64,000 nucleotides of DNA from Flavobacteriales bacterium (GTDB lineage Bacteria > Bacteroidota > Bacteroidia > Flavobacteriales_F > PHOS-HE28). Numbering within the stretch: the first letter of the stretch is position 1; each line of letters opens with the position of its first letter. A program made the position numbers and the translations under genes. Positions 9,062 to 18,087 of this stretch are shown here, piece by piece. The notes beneath the pieces are model-generated. The model did not search any database and was not told the origin of the DNA. It saw nothing but the letters and a program-made list of their open reading frames with translations. Location: assembly GCA_016710015.1 (NCBI GenBank), contig JADJLR010000006.1, positions 124,001 to 188,000 on the forward strand, given 5' to 3'.

Positions 9062-9100
9062 TTGTACGTCAAATGTACACATCATGTACGTACAAATGTA
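9062..9100 (-). promoter_or_regulatory. Promoter and probable operator of the toxin-antitoxin pair
   Basis: Two identical minus-strand TACATTTG boxes (plus-strand 9070-9077 and 9093-9100) match TAnnTTTG, 23 bp apart. Between and around them are TGTACA (9074-9079) and a perfect 10-bp palindrome TGTACGTACA (9085-9094). The arrangement fits a promoter overlapped by binding sites for a dimeric antitoxin repressor. Confidence 0.55.
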
Positions 9101-9290
9101 AAAGAGTGAAAAGAGTGAGAGGGATTCAACCTCTGTCACCCTTTCACTCTGTCACCCACGACACGCTGCACTTCCTCCTCATTCCTTGCAATTGGGATCT
9201 TCGCCTATCGTCGTCTACCCCCATCATCCGCGATCTTCCGCGTCTCTCCGAACGGTTCTCAGCTTGTTCGCTACTTCGAACGTCGGGCGG

Positions 9291-9605
9291 TCAATGCCCC
9301 CGTTGCGTCGAATGGCTCGTCGCGATGCTTAACCCAACTCGAACGACGATCAGCGCGATAAAGAGATAGAAGGTCGTGCGAGCCGCATTTCGATGAAAAT
9401 CGATGTTACCAAGGATCCTCTTGTCGTTCTCGTTCCAAGTTCCCGATGACAGCTTCTCCTGATAGTCCGAACCTTGGACTTCGTACTTGTAGCTGATCTG
9501 GTTGTTCACGACACCTCAGCCAAAGTACAAGCCCACTGGAATGCATACGATGATCAACGCGTTCAGCGCCTGCTTCACCCAGACCATCGGATGTATCCCA
9601 CCCAT
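9291..9605 (-). pseudogene. Small membrane protein with an in-frame TGA
   Basis: One 105-codon frame runs from the ATG at 9605 to TGA at 9291-9293 and is broken only by a TGA at 9518-9516. Before it the translation is a membrane helix (ALNALIIVCIPVGLYFG); after it GVVNNQISYKYEVQGSDYQ continues naturally to a second hydrophobic segment (TTFYLFIALIVVRVGLSI). A tryptophan (TGG) at the TGA would restore a two-helix protein. The gene lies just downstream of ffh on the same strand. It is a nonsense-mutated gene or a sequence error; the shorter ORF from GTG at 9509 is the other possibility. Function unknown. Confidence 0.6.
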
Positions 9606-9642
9606 TCGCTAATCCGCTAATTGATCCAATAGCTGATCGCGC

Positions 9643-10979
9643 TCACCTCCTCCCCCCTTGTGCCTGCATCTGCTTCATCATATTCTGCATCTTGTTCTTG
9701 TCGCCCATCATCTTCATCATCTTGCGGGTCTCGTCGAACTGCTTCATCAGCTTGTTCACCGCTTCGATGTTGTTGCCGCTGCCCTTGGCGATGCGAAGCC
9801 GACGGCTGCCGTTGATCAGCGCTGGGTTCTTGCGTTCGTCCGGTGTCATGCTCTTGATGATGGCTTCAATGCCCTTGAAGGCATCGTCCGGGATGTCGAT
9901 ATTCTTGAGGGCCTTGCCGATGCCAGGATCATGCCCATGAGGTCTTTCATGTTCCCCATCTTCTTGATCTGCGCGATCTGGTCCAAGAAATCATCGAAAC
10001 CGAACTGGTCCTTCGCGATCTTCTTGTTCAACTCCCGTGCGGCCTTCTCGTCGAACTGCTCCTGCGCGCGTTCCACCAAAGAGACCACGTCGCCCATACC
10101 GAGGATCCGACCGGCCATTCGGTCCGGGTGGAACTCGTCCAAAGCCTCCATCTTCTCGCCGGTCCCAATGAACTTGATCGGTTTGTCCACCACACTTCGG
10201 ATGGAAAGGGCCGCACCACCGCGTGCATCGCCGTCCAGCTTGGTCAGCACCACACCGTCAATATTCAAGCGGTCATTGAAGACCTTGGCGGTATTCACCG
10301 CGTCCTGACCGGTCATAGCATCCACCACGAAGAGCGTTTCCTGTGGGTCGATGGCCTTCTTGATCCGAGTGATCTCATCCATCATCGCCTCGTCAACCGC
10401 CAAACGACCAGCGGTATCGATGATCACGGCCGTGAAGCCGTGCTGCTTTGCATAGGCTATGGCATTCTGTGCGATCTTGACCGGGTCCTTGTTCTCCCGT
10501 TCGCTATGTACTGCGATATCGAGCTGCTTTCCGAGCGTTTCTAGCTGGTCGATGGCCGCTGGCCGGTACACGTCGGCCGCTGTGAGCAGGACCTTACGGC
10601 CTTTCTTACGCAGGTGGTTGGCCAGTTTTCCGCTGAAGGTGGTCTTACCCGAACCCTGGAGGCCGCTCATAAGCACGACCGTTGGGTTTCCACTCATGTT
10701 GATGCCGGCGGCCTGCCCGCCCATCAACTCAGCCAACTCGTCGTGCGTGATCTTGGTGAGCAACTGTCCAGGGCTCACCGAACTCAATACGTTCTGGCCC
10801 AAGGCCTTGGTCCTGACCCGATCGGTGAAGTCCTTGGCGGTCTTGAAGTTCACGTCCGCATCCAGCAGTGCACGGCGGATCTCCTTGGTGGTCTCAGCAA
10901 CGTTGATCTCCGTGATCTGTCCATGGCCTTTCAAGACCTTGAACGCACGCTCCAGTTTGTCACTTAAGTTCTCGAACAT
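9643..10979 (-). CDS. ffh: Signal recognition particle protein Ffh (frameshifted)
   Basis: Ffh binds signal sequences and SRP RNA and targets proteins to the membrane. The N and G domains are intact (MFENLSDKLERAF start, GLQGSGKTTFSGKLA P-loop, DTAGRLAVDEAMMDE, TKLDGDARGGAALS). At about 9926 the frame shifts: MKDLMGMI is followed out of frame, while the other frame resumes as the M domain and ends MMKQMQAQGGRR at 9643. Adding one C to the run at 9926-9927 (minus-strand GATCCTGG to GATCCCTGG) restores MIPGIGKALKNIDIP and a 445-residue protein of normal length. Because ffh is essential, a sequence error is more likely than a true pseudogene. Confidence 0.93.
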
Positions 10980-11126
10980 CGAAATGGGAATGGGTTTCGC
11001 CTCCGGTTTGGCTTGGGCGATCGAAGTGCGAAGGTAGAACCCTGAATAGCTTTGAAAGGTTCGGTCCGTCTTCTACTTGGCACCTTTGCGACGAACGCAT
11101 TGAAACATGGCCAGTGAGATTTGACA

Positions 11127-11690
11127 ATGGATAGCGGACAGGACCTCGGAGATGGAGCGACCGTGGTGATCACACATCGGATTCGGTCCGGTGGAACGGA
11201 CGCGTATGAAGCATGGCTCAAGGACATCGGGCCGGTGTGTCGTCGGTTCACAGGACACTTGGATTGGCAGATCATTCGGCCGATACCAGATCTGAGCGGT
11301 ACCTACACGGTGGTGATCCGATTCGACACGCAAGCGCATTTGGAGGCATGGATGTTCTCCGAGGAACGCAAACGCTTCGTCCAGAAGGTCCTACCATTGC
11401 TTGAGGACGACGATCGGTTCCATATCCGCACCGGGCTGGATATCTGGTTCGCACCGAACGGGCAGGTCAGCGCACCAATGCGTTGGAAACAGGCATTGGT
11501 GACCTGGTCCGCGATCTTTCCGTTGGTCTTGGGCGTTGGCTTGATGGCGTCCGCCGTGCTCGAGGTATCCGGGATCCGGTTGAATAGTTCCCTACGCCTC
11601 CTATTGGAAACCGGGGTCGTTGTGGTTTTGATGGCCTATGTGGTGATGCCTCCATACACCAAATGGCTGCGCCGCTGGTTGTTCGCATGA
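11127..11690 (+). CDS. Antibiotic biosynthesis monooxygenase-domain membrane protein
   Basis: A 187-residue protein. Residues about 10-105 form an ABM-type dimeric alpha/beta-barrel domain (VVITHRIRSGGTDAYEAWL, then YTVVIRFDTQAHLEAWMFSEER). Two hydrophobic helices follow near the C-terminus (FPLVLGVGLMASAVLEV and LLLETGVVVVLMAYVVMP). ABM domain plus two C-terminal membrane helices is a known architecture of unassigned function. The ATG at 11127 is preferred to a TTG two codons earlier. It is divergent from ffh. Confidence 0.75.
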   Translation: MDSGQDLGDGATVVITHRIRSGGTDAYEAWLKDIGPVCRRFTGHLDWQIIRPIPDLSGTYTVVIRFDTQAHLEAWMFSEERKRFVQKVLPLLEDDDRFHIRTGLDIWFAPNGQVSAPMRWKQALVTWSAIFPLVLGVGLMASAVLEVSGIRLNSSLRLLLETGVVVVLMAYVVMPPYTKWLRRWLFA

Positions 11691-11892
11691 AAAGCGCGAG
11701 CCGATGCGTAGATCCCCCCAAGACCGTCCTTGAGCATGAATGGGCGGTCTGCGATCATCATGTACCACGTTCGGGTCACAAAATGGCCGTTGGGTAACAC
11801 CCGTCAACGGCCCAATTGCGGTTCGTACCGAAAAGTTCCCGATATTCGCGCCCTCGTAGCCGGAAAGCATCGGCTTCACCAACAACCAATAA

Positions 11893-12480
11893 GTGGCAGG
11901 AGCACCCTTTCGTCCTAGTGGCCCCCGACCTGGGGGAAGGCGCCCGTATCGTGGTCGTGTGATCAAGGAAGATCCGCATCGGATCAACAACCGCATCGTC
12001 GGTGTGAACGAGGTACGTCTGGTCGGCGAAGGTGTCGAATCAGGTGTCTACCCATTCACCGAAGCTCTACGCATCGCGGAGGATATGGGCATGGACCTGG
12101 TGGAGATCAGTGCTTCGGCAGTGCCTCCCGTTTGCCGTGTCACGGAGTACAAGAAATTCTTGTACGACCTGAAGAAGAAGCAGAAGGAGATCAAGGCCAA
12201 GGCAGCCACTGTGGAAATGAAGGAGATCCGGTTCGGTCCCAATACGGACGAACATGATATCAACTTCAAATTGAAGCACGCTCGGAAGTTCTTGGAGGAG
12301 GGCCATAAGGTGAAAGCTTTCGTGTTCTTTCGCGGTCGTAGCATCGTCTTCAAGGAGCGTGGAGAGATCCTGCTTTTGAAGTTCGCTCAGGACTTGGAGG
12401 ATATCGGCCTGGTGGAGAGTATGCCGAAGCTGGAAGGGAAACGGATGATCATGTTCTTGATCGCTAAGAAGAAGAAATAA
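11893..12480 (+). CDS. infC: Translation initiation factor IF-3
   Basis: IF-3 binds the 30S subunit and controls start-codon fidelity. The 195-residue protein has the N-domain signature RINNRIVGVNEVRLVGEG, the linker VCRVTEYKKFLYDLKKKQK and the C-domain IRFGPNTDEHDINFKLKHARKFLEEGHKVK. The frame opens directly after TAA at 11890-11892, so the start must be GTG at 11893 or later. A non-ATG start is classical for infC, where it allows autoregulation by IF-3. It heads the infC-rpmI-rplT operon. Confidence 0.95.
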   Translation: MAGAPFRPSGPRPGGRRPYRGRVIKEDPHRINNRIVGVNEVRLVGEGVESGVYPFTEALRIAEDMGMDLVEISASAVPPVCRVTEYKKFLYDLKKKQKEIKAKAATVEMKEIRFGPNTDEHDINFKLKHARKFLEEGHKVKAFVFFRGRSIVFKERGEILLLKFAQDLEDIGLVESMPKLEGKRMIMFLIAKKKK

Positions 12481-12518
12481 CGAAGTCGGCGCACCCGCGC
12501 CAACCAATACGACAGGCC

Positions 12519-12713
12519 ATGCCAAAGATGAAGACCAAGTCCGGCGCAAAGAAGCGGTTCAAACTGACCGGCACCGGCGAGATCAAACGTAAAAGCGCGT
12601 TCAAGAATCACATCTTGACCAAGAAGGAGACCAAGCGAAAGCGCGCATTGACCAAGCGCACCTTGGTGCATAAGCACGATAAGAAGGCCATCTTGGACCT
12701 CCTCAAAGGATAG
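12519..12713 (+). CDS. rpmI: 50S ribosomal protein L35
   Basis: A 64-residue highly basic protein starting MPKMKTKSGAKKRFKLTGTG, the L35 signature, and ending LVHKHDKKAILDLLKG. It lies 38 bp after infC and 110 bp before rplT. Confidence 0.96.
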   Translation: MPKMKTKSGAKKRFKLTGTGEIKRKSAFKNHILTKKETKRKRALTKRTLVHKHDKKAILDLLKG

Positions 12714-12823
12714 CATCGAACCATCCCAACCGCACCGGGAACAATAGGTAGCGTTAACCAGGACGTGCAGCCCCAAAGATCCGCCGAAAGGCGTACGCTC
12801 ACGCCCAAAAACCCAAGTGGACC

Positions 12824-13168
12824 ATGCCACGCAGTAAGAACAAAGTAGCCAGCCGCGCCAAACGTAAAAAGGTGCTGGATATGGCCAAAGGCAACTTCGG
12901 TCGCCGGAAGAACGTGTACACCGTTGCGAAGAATACGGTCGAAAAAGGACTTCAGCACGCATATACTGGTCGTAAACTCAAGAAGCGGGAGTTCCGCGGG
13001 CTGTGGATCCAACGGATCAATGCTGCAGCACGACTCAACGGTGTCAGCTACAGCGTACTGATGAGTAGGCTGAAGAAGGCGAATGTCGATCTGGACCGCA
13101 AGGCCTTGGCCGAGATCGCATTTTCGGATCCGGCCGCCTTCACGGCCATCGTGGATCAGGTGAAGTGA
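12824..13168 (+). CDS. rplT: 50S ribosomal protein L20
   Basis: A 114-residue basic protein starting MPRSKNKVASRAKRKKVL, with NVYTVAKNTVEKGLQHAY and RRKNV/IQRINAAARLNG, all typical of L20, an early 23S-binding assembly protein. It closes the infC operon and is followed by a strong terminator. The 110-bp rpmI-rplT gap shows no obvious structure; L20 often autoregulates this operon, but I see no clear L20-binding mimic. Confidence 0.96.
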   Translation: MPRSKNKVASRAKRKKVLDMAKGNFGRRKNVYTVAKNTVEKGLQHAYTGRKLKKREFRGLWIQRINAAARLNGVSYSVLMSRLKKANVDLDRKALAEIAFSDPAAFTAIVDQVK

Positions 13169-13189
13169 ACTGGCATTGTATTCTGCGAA

Positions 13190-13216
13190 GGGGGCTCCGG
13201 CCCCCTTTTGCTTTTA
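13190..13216 (+). terminator. Rho-independent terminator of infC-rpmI-rplT
   Basis: GGGGGC (13190-13195), loop TCCG, GCCCCC (13200-13205), then TTTTGCTTTT. It sits 22 bp after the rplT stop codon. Confidence 0.9.
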
Positions 13217-13234
13217 TGGCCGGTGCCTTGAGGG

Positions 13235-13242
13235 TACCTTTG
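13235..13242 (+). promoter_or_regulatory. Leaderless-type -7 box of the endonuclease gene
   Basis: TACCTTTG, a perfect TAnnTTTG match, ends exactly 4 nt before the ATG at 13247. Transcription would begin at or near the start codon. Confidence 0.55.
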
Positions 13243-13246
13243 CGAC

Positions 13247-14275
13247 ATGCGGTACACCATCGTTCTTGCGCTCTTATTACCGACGCTTGTCTTCGGGCAG
13301 CCACCAGCTGGTTACTATGACTCGGCTGCTGGCCTTACTGGTGATGCGATGAGGGCGGCTTTGAAGGACATCATCGATGGCCATTCGGTGGTGGGTAATG
13401 GAACCTTATGGGGGGCATTCAGCCAAACGGACCGAAAAGCCAACAGCAAGGTCTGGGATATCTACTCCGATGTGCCGGATGGCACCCCGCCATACGAGTT
13501 CACTTTCGTTACCGATCAATGTGGACAGTACAATGGCGAAGGCGATTGCTTCAATCGGGAGCACACCTTTCCAGAGAGTTGGTTCAATGGGGCACCACCT
13601 ATGAGCACGGATCTTTTCCACCTGTACCCGACCGATGGCTGGGTCAACCAGCAGCGGGGTAATCTGGCCTATGGGGAAGTGGGTAGCCCAACATGGACCA
13701 GCCAGAACGGAAGTCGGATCGGGCCATGCGATTTCCCGGGGTGTACTGGAACGGTGTTCGAACCGATCGATGCCTACAAGGGTGACTTGGCCCGTGGTTA
13801 TTTCTACTTGCTCACAAGGTACTATGGCACGACTTCAGGCTGGTCCAGCCCCATGCTTCAGAGCGGCGAGTTCCTGCCATGGAGCGAAGCCCTGTTGTTG
13901 GCCTGGAATGAAGCCGATCCGGTCAGTGAGAAAGAGGAGGCACGGAACAACAAGATCTTCTTGTCCCTTCAGGGGAACCGAAACCCGTATATCGATCATC
14001 CGGAATGGGTGCAGCGCATCTGGGGTTCAACCGCCTCAGTGAACGAGCTTCTAACATCAAGGATCATTATTCGATCGGTGGCGAATGGCATGGAGGTCAT
14101 TCGTCCTTCAACCGGGATGGCAGAGGTTCGCTTGTTCGACACCCACGGAGCATTGGTCGCTTCAAGATCCTTCAGTGGCACCACCGCCATCTTGGAACTC
14201 ACGGTTCCAACTGGACTATATGTGGTGGTGTTGGATGCGCCAGAAGGTCGCCACGTACAGCGGTTGGTGCGCTGA
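13247..14275 (+). CDS. Secreted endonuclease I with T9SS sorting domain
   Basis: A 342-residue extracellular nuclease of the endonuclease I family. After a signal peptide (IVLALLLPTLVFGQ) comes the nuclease domain with NREHTFPESWF and DLFHLYPTDGWVN (His-Asn metal site), then NNKIFLSLQGNRNPYIDHPEWV. The last 75 residues form a type A T9SS sorting domain (VRLFDTHGALVASR, then LPTGLYVVVL-like TGLYVVVLDA and a basic end LVR). It probably degrades extracellular DNA. Confidence 0.9.
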   Translation: MRYTIVLALLLPTLVFGQPPAGYYDSAAGLTGDAMRAALKDIIDGHSVVGNGTLWGAFSQTDRKANSKVWDIYSDVPDGTPPYEFTFVTDQCGQYNGEGDCFNREHTFPESWFNGAPPMSTDLFHLYPTDGWVNQQRGNLAYGEVGSPTWTSQNGSRIGPCDFPGCTGTVFEPIDAYKGDLARGYFYLLTRYYGTTSGWSSPMLQSGEFLPWSEALLLAWNEADPVSEKEEARNNKIFLSLQGNRNPYIDHPEWVQRIWGSTASVNELLTSRIIIRSVANGMEVIRPSTGMAEVRLFDTHGALVASRSFSGTTAILELTVPTGLYVVVLDAPEGRHVQRLVR

Positions 14276-14280
14276 GACTC

Positions 14281-15483
14281 CTACCCTTCCAGCCGACCCG
14301 CGATATGACCCGTGGTCCAAGCCGCTTGGAAATTGAATCCTCCGGTGACACCGTCGATGTCCAAGATCTCGCCTGCGAAGTATAGGCCCCTGTGTAACCG
14401 GCTTTGCATGGTGCGTGGATCCACTTCCTCCAATGCGATGCCGCCAGCGGTCACGAATTCCTCCTTGTAGGTGGTCTTTCCTTCCATTTCGAAACGGTCG
14501 TTGATCAACCGATCGATCAGGCGGTTCCGATCCCTCTTACCGACCTCGCCCCAAGGCTTTTCCAGAGCGATGCCCGCCTTCTGTAATTGATGGCACCAGA
14601 GCCGATCCGGCAGGTCGAAGGGATCCGCATTCTGAGCATGTTTGCGGTCCATATCATGTTCCGTGAAAGCCGCACGTGCCTCTTCCTCGCCCCGCTCGCC
14701 TAACCAGTTCACATGTACCGTACACCGGTACCCGACTTCTTGGAGCTGTCGCGCCTCCCATGCACTCAGTCGAAGCACTGCTGGGCCGCTTAGTCCCCAG
14801 TGGGTGATCAGTACGGGTCCCAACATACCCGCATTCGTCCCGATCCGGACCTTGGCCGGAACCGCGACCCCCATGAGTTCACGGATCGGGTCGTTCGGGA
14901 GGTTGAAGGTGAAGAGCGAGGGTGCAGGAGGAACTACGGTATGCCCCAGTTCGGCCAACCATGAATAACCGCTCGCCTTGGGGTGACCACCGGTGGTGAC
15001 GATCACACGATCCACGACCGAACGTTGCGGACCGTGGTGGATCACGTAGCCGCCATGAGGAAGATCCCTTTCAATGCGCGAAACCGACGAATGAAGTGCA
15101 ATGCGGACCCCGGCTTTCTCGGCTGCGCCCAGAAGTGCTGTGGTGATGGTCTTGGAATCATCTGTCGTGGGGAACATGCGACCGTCCGGTTCCACTTTCA
15201 ATGCAACACCCTGGGTCTCGAACCATGCGATGGTGTCCTTCACCGCGAATCGTTCAAAGGCTTTTCGGAGGAACCGCTCGCCTCGTGGATAGTGCTTGGC
15301 CAGCTTCCGGTTCTCCAACTGATGATGGGTGACGTTGCACCGCCCTCCACCACTGATCCGAACTTTTCTCAGAAGTTTGTCGGTCTTCTCGTGGATCGTA
15401 ATGGTCGCATGTGGATGGTGATGCGCCGCACTGATGGCAGCGAAGAAGCCCGCAGCTCCACCTCCGATCACGGCGACTTCCAT
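14281..15483 (-). CDS. BaiN/HI0933-family NAD(P)/FAD-dependent oxidoreductase
   Basis: A 400-residue flavoprotein. The FAD-binding Rossmann motif GGGAAGFFAA is at residues 7-16; KVRISGGGRCNVTH is the family signature near residue 42. The C-terminus has EEFVTAGGIALEEVDPRTMQS and GLYFAGEILDIDGVTGGFNFQAAWTTG, which close the FAD site. The natural substrate of this family is generally unknown. It converges on the endonuclease gene with only 5 bp between stops. Confidence 0.9.
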   Translation of the reverse strand: MEVAVIGGGAAGFFAAISAAHHHPHATITIHEKTDKLLRKVRISGGGRCNVTHHQLENRKLAKHYPRGERFLRKAFERFAVKDTIAWFETQGVALKVEPDGRMFPTTDDSKTITTALLGAAEKAGVRIALHSSVSRIERDLPHGGYVIHHGPQRSVVDRVIVTTGGHPKASGYSWLAELGHTVVPPAPSLFTFNLPNDPIRELMGVAVPAKVRIGTNAGMLGPVLITHWGLSGPAVLRLSAWEARQLQEVGYRCTVHVNWLGERGEEEARAAFTEHDMDRKHAQNADPFDLPDRLWCHQLQKAGIALEKPWGEVGKRDRNRLIDRLINDRFEMEGKTTYKEEFVTAGGIALEEVDPRTMQSRLHRGLYFAGEILDIDGVTGGFNFQAAWTTGHIAGRLEG

Positions 15484-15507
15484 GAATATACTGTGCCCTG
15501 TGCCCGA

Positions 15508-16710
15508 TCACTCCACCACGATGCACCGCATAGCCTGGTGCGCACCCACACGGACGAGGTAGATACCGGCACCTAGTGATGTGAGATCGATATTCGAACT
15601 GACCGCATCCACCCGTGCATGGAGCAAGGTTCGACCCGCTAGATCAGTGACGACCACTCCTTCTGGCTGGTCGACCACGATGGTCAAAGGTCCAGTTGTG
15701 GGGTTCGGGAAGATCGTCGTTGAATTGTCCGAAGCATCAGCGACTGCATTGATCAATTCGCAGGTGTTCACCTGACCACAGACCAGATTCGCACAAAAGT
15801 TGAGCACGAATTCCACGGAAGCGACCGGGTCCGAACTCAGATATCCGACATGTCCGGTTCCTGGATAGGTCAGAAGACAATTCTCCAACCCCAAATGATC
15901 CATACGCTGGTGGATATCGTGGCTTCCACTGGCCATAAGACCTGTTGGAATGCCGAAGACCTCCACTTCCTGCGTGTAGTACGGGACCACCTCATCCCCC
16001 ACTTCATGAACGCTGCACAGCGGCAGGTCATCCGTCCCGATCCACAACGAGTCGCCCAATGCACCACTGAAGCTGAAGATCCCATTGATGGCACTGGAAT
16101 ACCCCGGATTGCCACTATTGCCTTCTATACCACCCAACGATGCCATCTGGGAGGTGAGTGCACTTGGCCACTCCCCTGGTTGATCCAAATAGCCGGCATG
16201 CAATGCACTGATCGCCCCAGCGGAGATGCCGCCTGCTAAGATCCGCGTGGTATCGATGCCATAGGGGTTCTCCAATTCCGCTACCGATCGGCGCAGGTAG
16301 CGGACACACGCTTTCATGTCGTGCGCTCCGCGCAAGACGGCCTCCGAAGTGGTCGTTTGGTTGGGGAAGAAGAACCCAATGCGGTAATCCGGTGCGATGG
16401 CCACATACCCCCGCCGGGCGAAAGCTTCGCATAGATCGGCCACGTCTCCTCGGGTCCCGGCAACGAAAGAGCCACCGAAGGCCACAAGTACGACCGGTCG
16501 AAGTTCCAAAAGATCGCTTTCTGGCTGGTACACGTCCATGCGCAAGGTCTGCGCACCACCATTCACCCCGGTGTTGCTGCCGAACGGAACGGCCAAAGTG
16601 CTGTTGACCGTGGTGAATAGGTCGTTCGCGTAGCGCCCATCGGCACAATCCTGTGCCGTACTGGACAAGGTCAGCAAGGAAAAGCAGAGTGCGTTGAGTT
16701 CGGATCGCAT
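15508..16710 (-). CDS. Secreted alpha/beta-hydrolase (esterase-like) with T9SS domain
   Basis: A 400-residue exported protein with signal peptide (SLLTLSSTAQ). The hydrolase domain shows an oxyanion region VLVAFGGSFVAGTRGD, the nucleophile serine in AGGISAGAISALH, and probable late acid/base residues around CSVHEVGDEVVPYYT and YPGTGHVGY. The last ~80 residues are a T9SS sorting domain (IFPNPTTGPLTIVVD, VTDLAGRTLL, GAGIYLVRVG). It resembles secreted carboxylesterase/lipase-like enzymes of Bacteroidota; substrate unknown. The pair with the BaiN gene has a 24-bp gap. Confidence 0.85.
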   Translation of the reverse strand: MRSELNALCFSLLTLSSTAQDCADGRYANDLFTTVNSTLAVPFGSNTGVNGGAQTLRMDVYQPESDLLELRPVVLVAFGGSFVAGTRGDVADLCEAFARRGYVAIAPDYRIGFFFPNQTTTSEAVLRGAHDMKACVRYLRRSVAELENPYGIDTTRILAGGISAGAISALHAGYLDQPGEWPSALTSQMASLGGIEGNSGNPGYSSAINGIFSFSGALGDSLWIGTDDLPLCSVHEVGDEVVPYYTQEVEVFGIPTGLMASGSHDIHQRMDHLGLENCLLTYPGTGHVGYLSSDPVASVEFVLNFCANLVCGQVNTCELINAVADASDNSTTIFPNPTTGPLTIVVDQPEGVVVTDLAGRTLLHARVDAVSSNIDLTSLGAGIYLVRVGAHQAMRCIVVE

Positions 16711-16870
16711 TGGTGGTGCAAATGAGGTTCGGTCAAGAATACCATTCTCGGCGCGATCGCTTCACGAAATTCGACCATTGGGCCGTGGGGTGCGACGGGA
16801 ACCCTTGATCCATCGGGGGAAACGGATCTTGGCACGGCTTTGGAAATAGGGTGGTCCTAGTTCTTGAACC

Positions 16871-17494
16871 ATGAAAAAGACCATCCTTCTTCTGAGCCTT
16901 GTGAGCGCGATGGGCGCTCAGGCGCAATTCCAATTCAACCCGCAGGCCGGACTCACCTTCCAGAGTTTGACCGCCGCTCCGAATGGCACGAATTACAAGG
17001 CCGCTTTGGGCTGGCAGTTGGGTGCTGATGCTCGCATCGGCGACCGGCTGTTCCTGCAACCCGGCGTGTTCTTGGGTCGCAGCGTAACGGCGATCACCAC
17101 CAGTGCTCCGATCGAGAATGGTGCCGCAGGTATCGTCCAAGTGGAGGATAATTTGGTGCGTACCAACTTGAAGTTGCGCGCCCAATTGGGCTACCGGATC
17201 ATCGATAGCTATCAATTCGACATGCGTTTCATGCTGGGCCCCAGCTACGATGTGGTGATGAGCATCGATCAGCGCGATGGCGACCTCTCATGGAACGAAG
17301 GCGATTTCAACAAAGGCTCTTTCAACATCGACGCTGGTGTAGGATTCGATATGGGTCTGTTCACCCTGTCGCCCACCGCAAGTTTCGGATTGAGTCGGGT
17401 GTTGCGCGACGATCCAACCTTATCGGGCATCAACTCGAAGTACATCAGCTACGGAGTCACCCTCGGATTCAACATCGGGAACGACGACCTGTAG
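16871..17494 (+). CDS. Outer-membrane beta-barrel protein (PorT-like fold)
   Basis: A 207-residue protein with signal peptide (TILLLSLVSAMGAQAQ) and alternating strands typical of the 8-stranded outer-membrane beta-barrel family: FNPQAGLTFQSL, AALGWQLGADARIG, LFLQPGVFLGRS, LKLRAQLGYRII, RFMLGPSYDVV, IDAGVGFDMGLF, SPTASFGLSRVL and SYGVTLGFNIG. Single-gene transcript ending at the hairpin at 17522. Function unknown. Confidence 0.8.
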   Translation: MKKTILLLSLVSAMGAQAQFQFNPQAGLTFQSLTAAPNGTNYKAALGWQLGADARIGDRLFLQPGVFLGRSVTAITTSAPIENGAAGIVQVEDNLVRTNLKLRAQLGYRIIDSYQFDMRFMLGPSYDVVMSIDQRDGDLSWNEGDFNKGSFNIDAGVGFDMGLFTLSPTASFGLSRVLRDDPTLSGINSKYISYGVTLGFNIGNDDL

Positions 17495-17521
17495 TCGCAT
17501 CGAATAGCCGGACGAACGAGA

Positions 17522-17553
17522 AGCGCCCCTGCGATCAAAGTCGCAGGGGCGCT
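17522..17553. terminator. Bidirectional hairpin terminator
   Basis: A perfect 13-bp stem, AGCGCCCCTGCGA / TCGCAGGGGCGCT, with a 6-nt loop lies between the convergent beta-barrel and rhodanese genes. Confidence 0.8.
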
Positions 17554-17569
17554 GTCATTTCTGGTTGGT

Positions 17570-17977
17570 TCAGTCCTTTACGACCGGCAAATCGGCCTTT
17601 TTCCAACCGCCGATCCCATCCAACAACTGGATGACGGTATAGCCTTTCTCCTCCAAATATTCCTTGGCCTGATCGCTACGCCCACCCATGGCACAATACA
17701 CCAGAACCGGGCGATCCTTGCTCAGGGAGGCGAAGTCGGCCTCGTAGTTCTTGCCGGTCCAGTCCAAATTGATCGCTCCAGCAAGATGGCCACTGGCGTA
17801 TTCGGCCGGTGTTCGGACATCCACCAGCACTCCGTTGTCCGATGCGATCCGATCGTTGAACGCGACGGCTTCAAGATCGGTCTTAACCGGATCCTGAGAG
17901 TCCTTCTTTTGCCCTTGAGCAGATTGGCTACACGAGAGCGTTAGTGCAGCTACGAGTGGGAAAAGGATGGTCTTCAT
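17570..17977 (-). CDS. Rhodanese-domain lipoprotein
   Basis: A 135-residue protein with a lipoprotein signal (PLVAALTLSC) and one rhodanese domain: VLVDVRTPAEYASGHLAGAINLD, the active-site cysteine in VYCAMGGRSDQA, and LDGIGGWKKADLPV. It probably acts in the periplasm in sulfur transfer or as a redox or binding module. The start at 17977 is favoured over the upstream one because a promoter box lies 4 nt before it. Confidence 0.88.
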   Translation of the reverse strand: MKTILFPLVAALTLSCSQSAQGQKKDSQDPVKTDLEAVAFNDRIASDNGVLVDVRTPAEYASGHLAGAINLDWTGKNYEADFASLSKDRPVLVYCAMGGRSDQAKEYLEEKGYTVIQLLDGIGGWKKADLPVVKD

Positions 17978-17981
17978 GCTA

Positions 17982-17989
17982 CAAAGATG
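17982..17989 (-). promoter_or_regulatory. Leaderless-type -7 box of the rhodanese gene
   Basis: On the minus strand CATCTTTG (one mismatch to TAnnTTTG) ends exactly 4 nt before the ATG at 17977. Confidence 0.45.
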
Positions 17990-18087
17990 GTTACGGCGGT
18001 GCGGAAACATGTGATAGTGGTCACAGTTGACAAATCATACCGGTGGATCGAACGGAACCTGCACGTCCAGATCCCGTACAACGGTCC

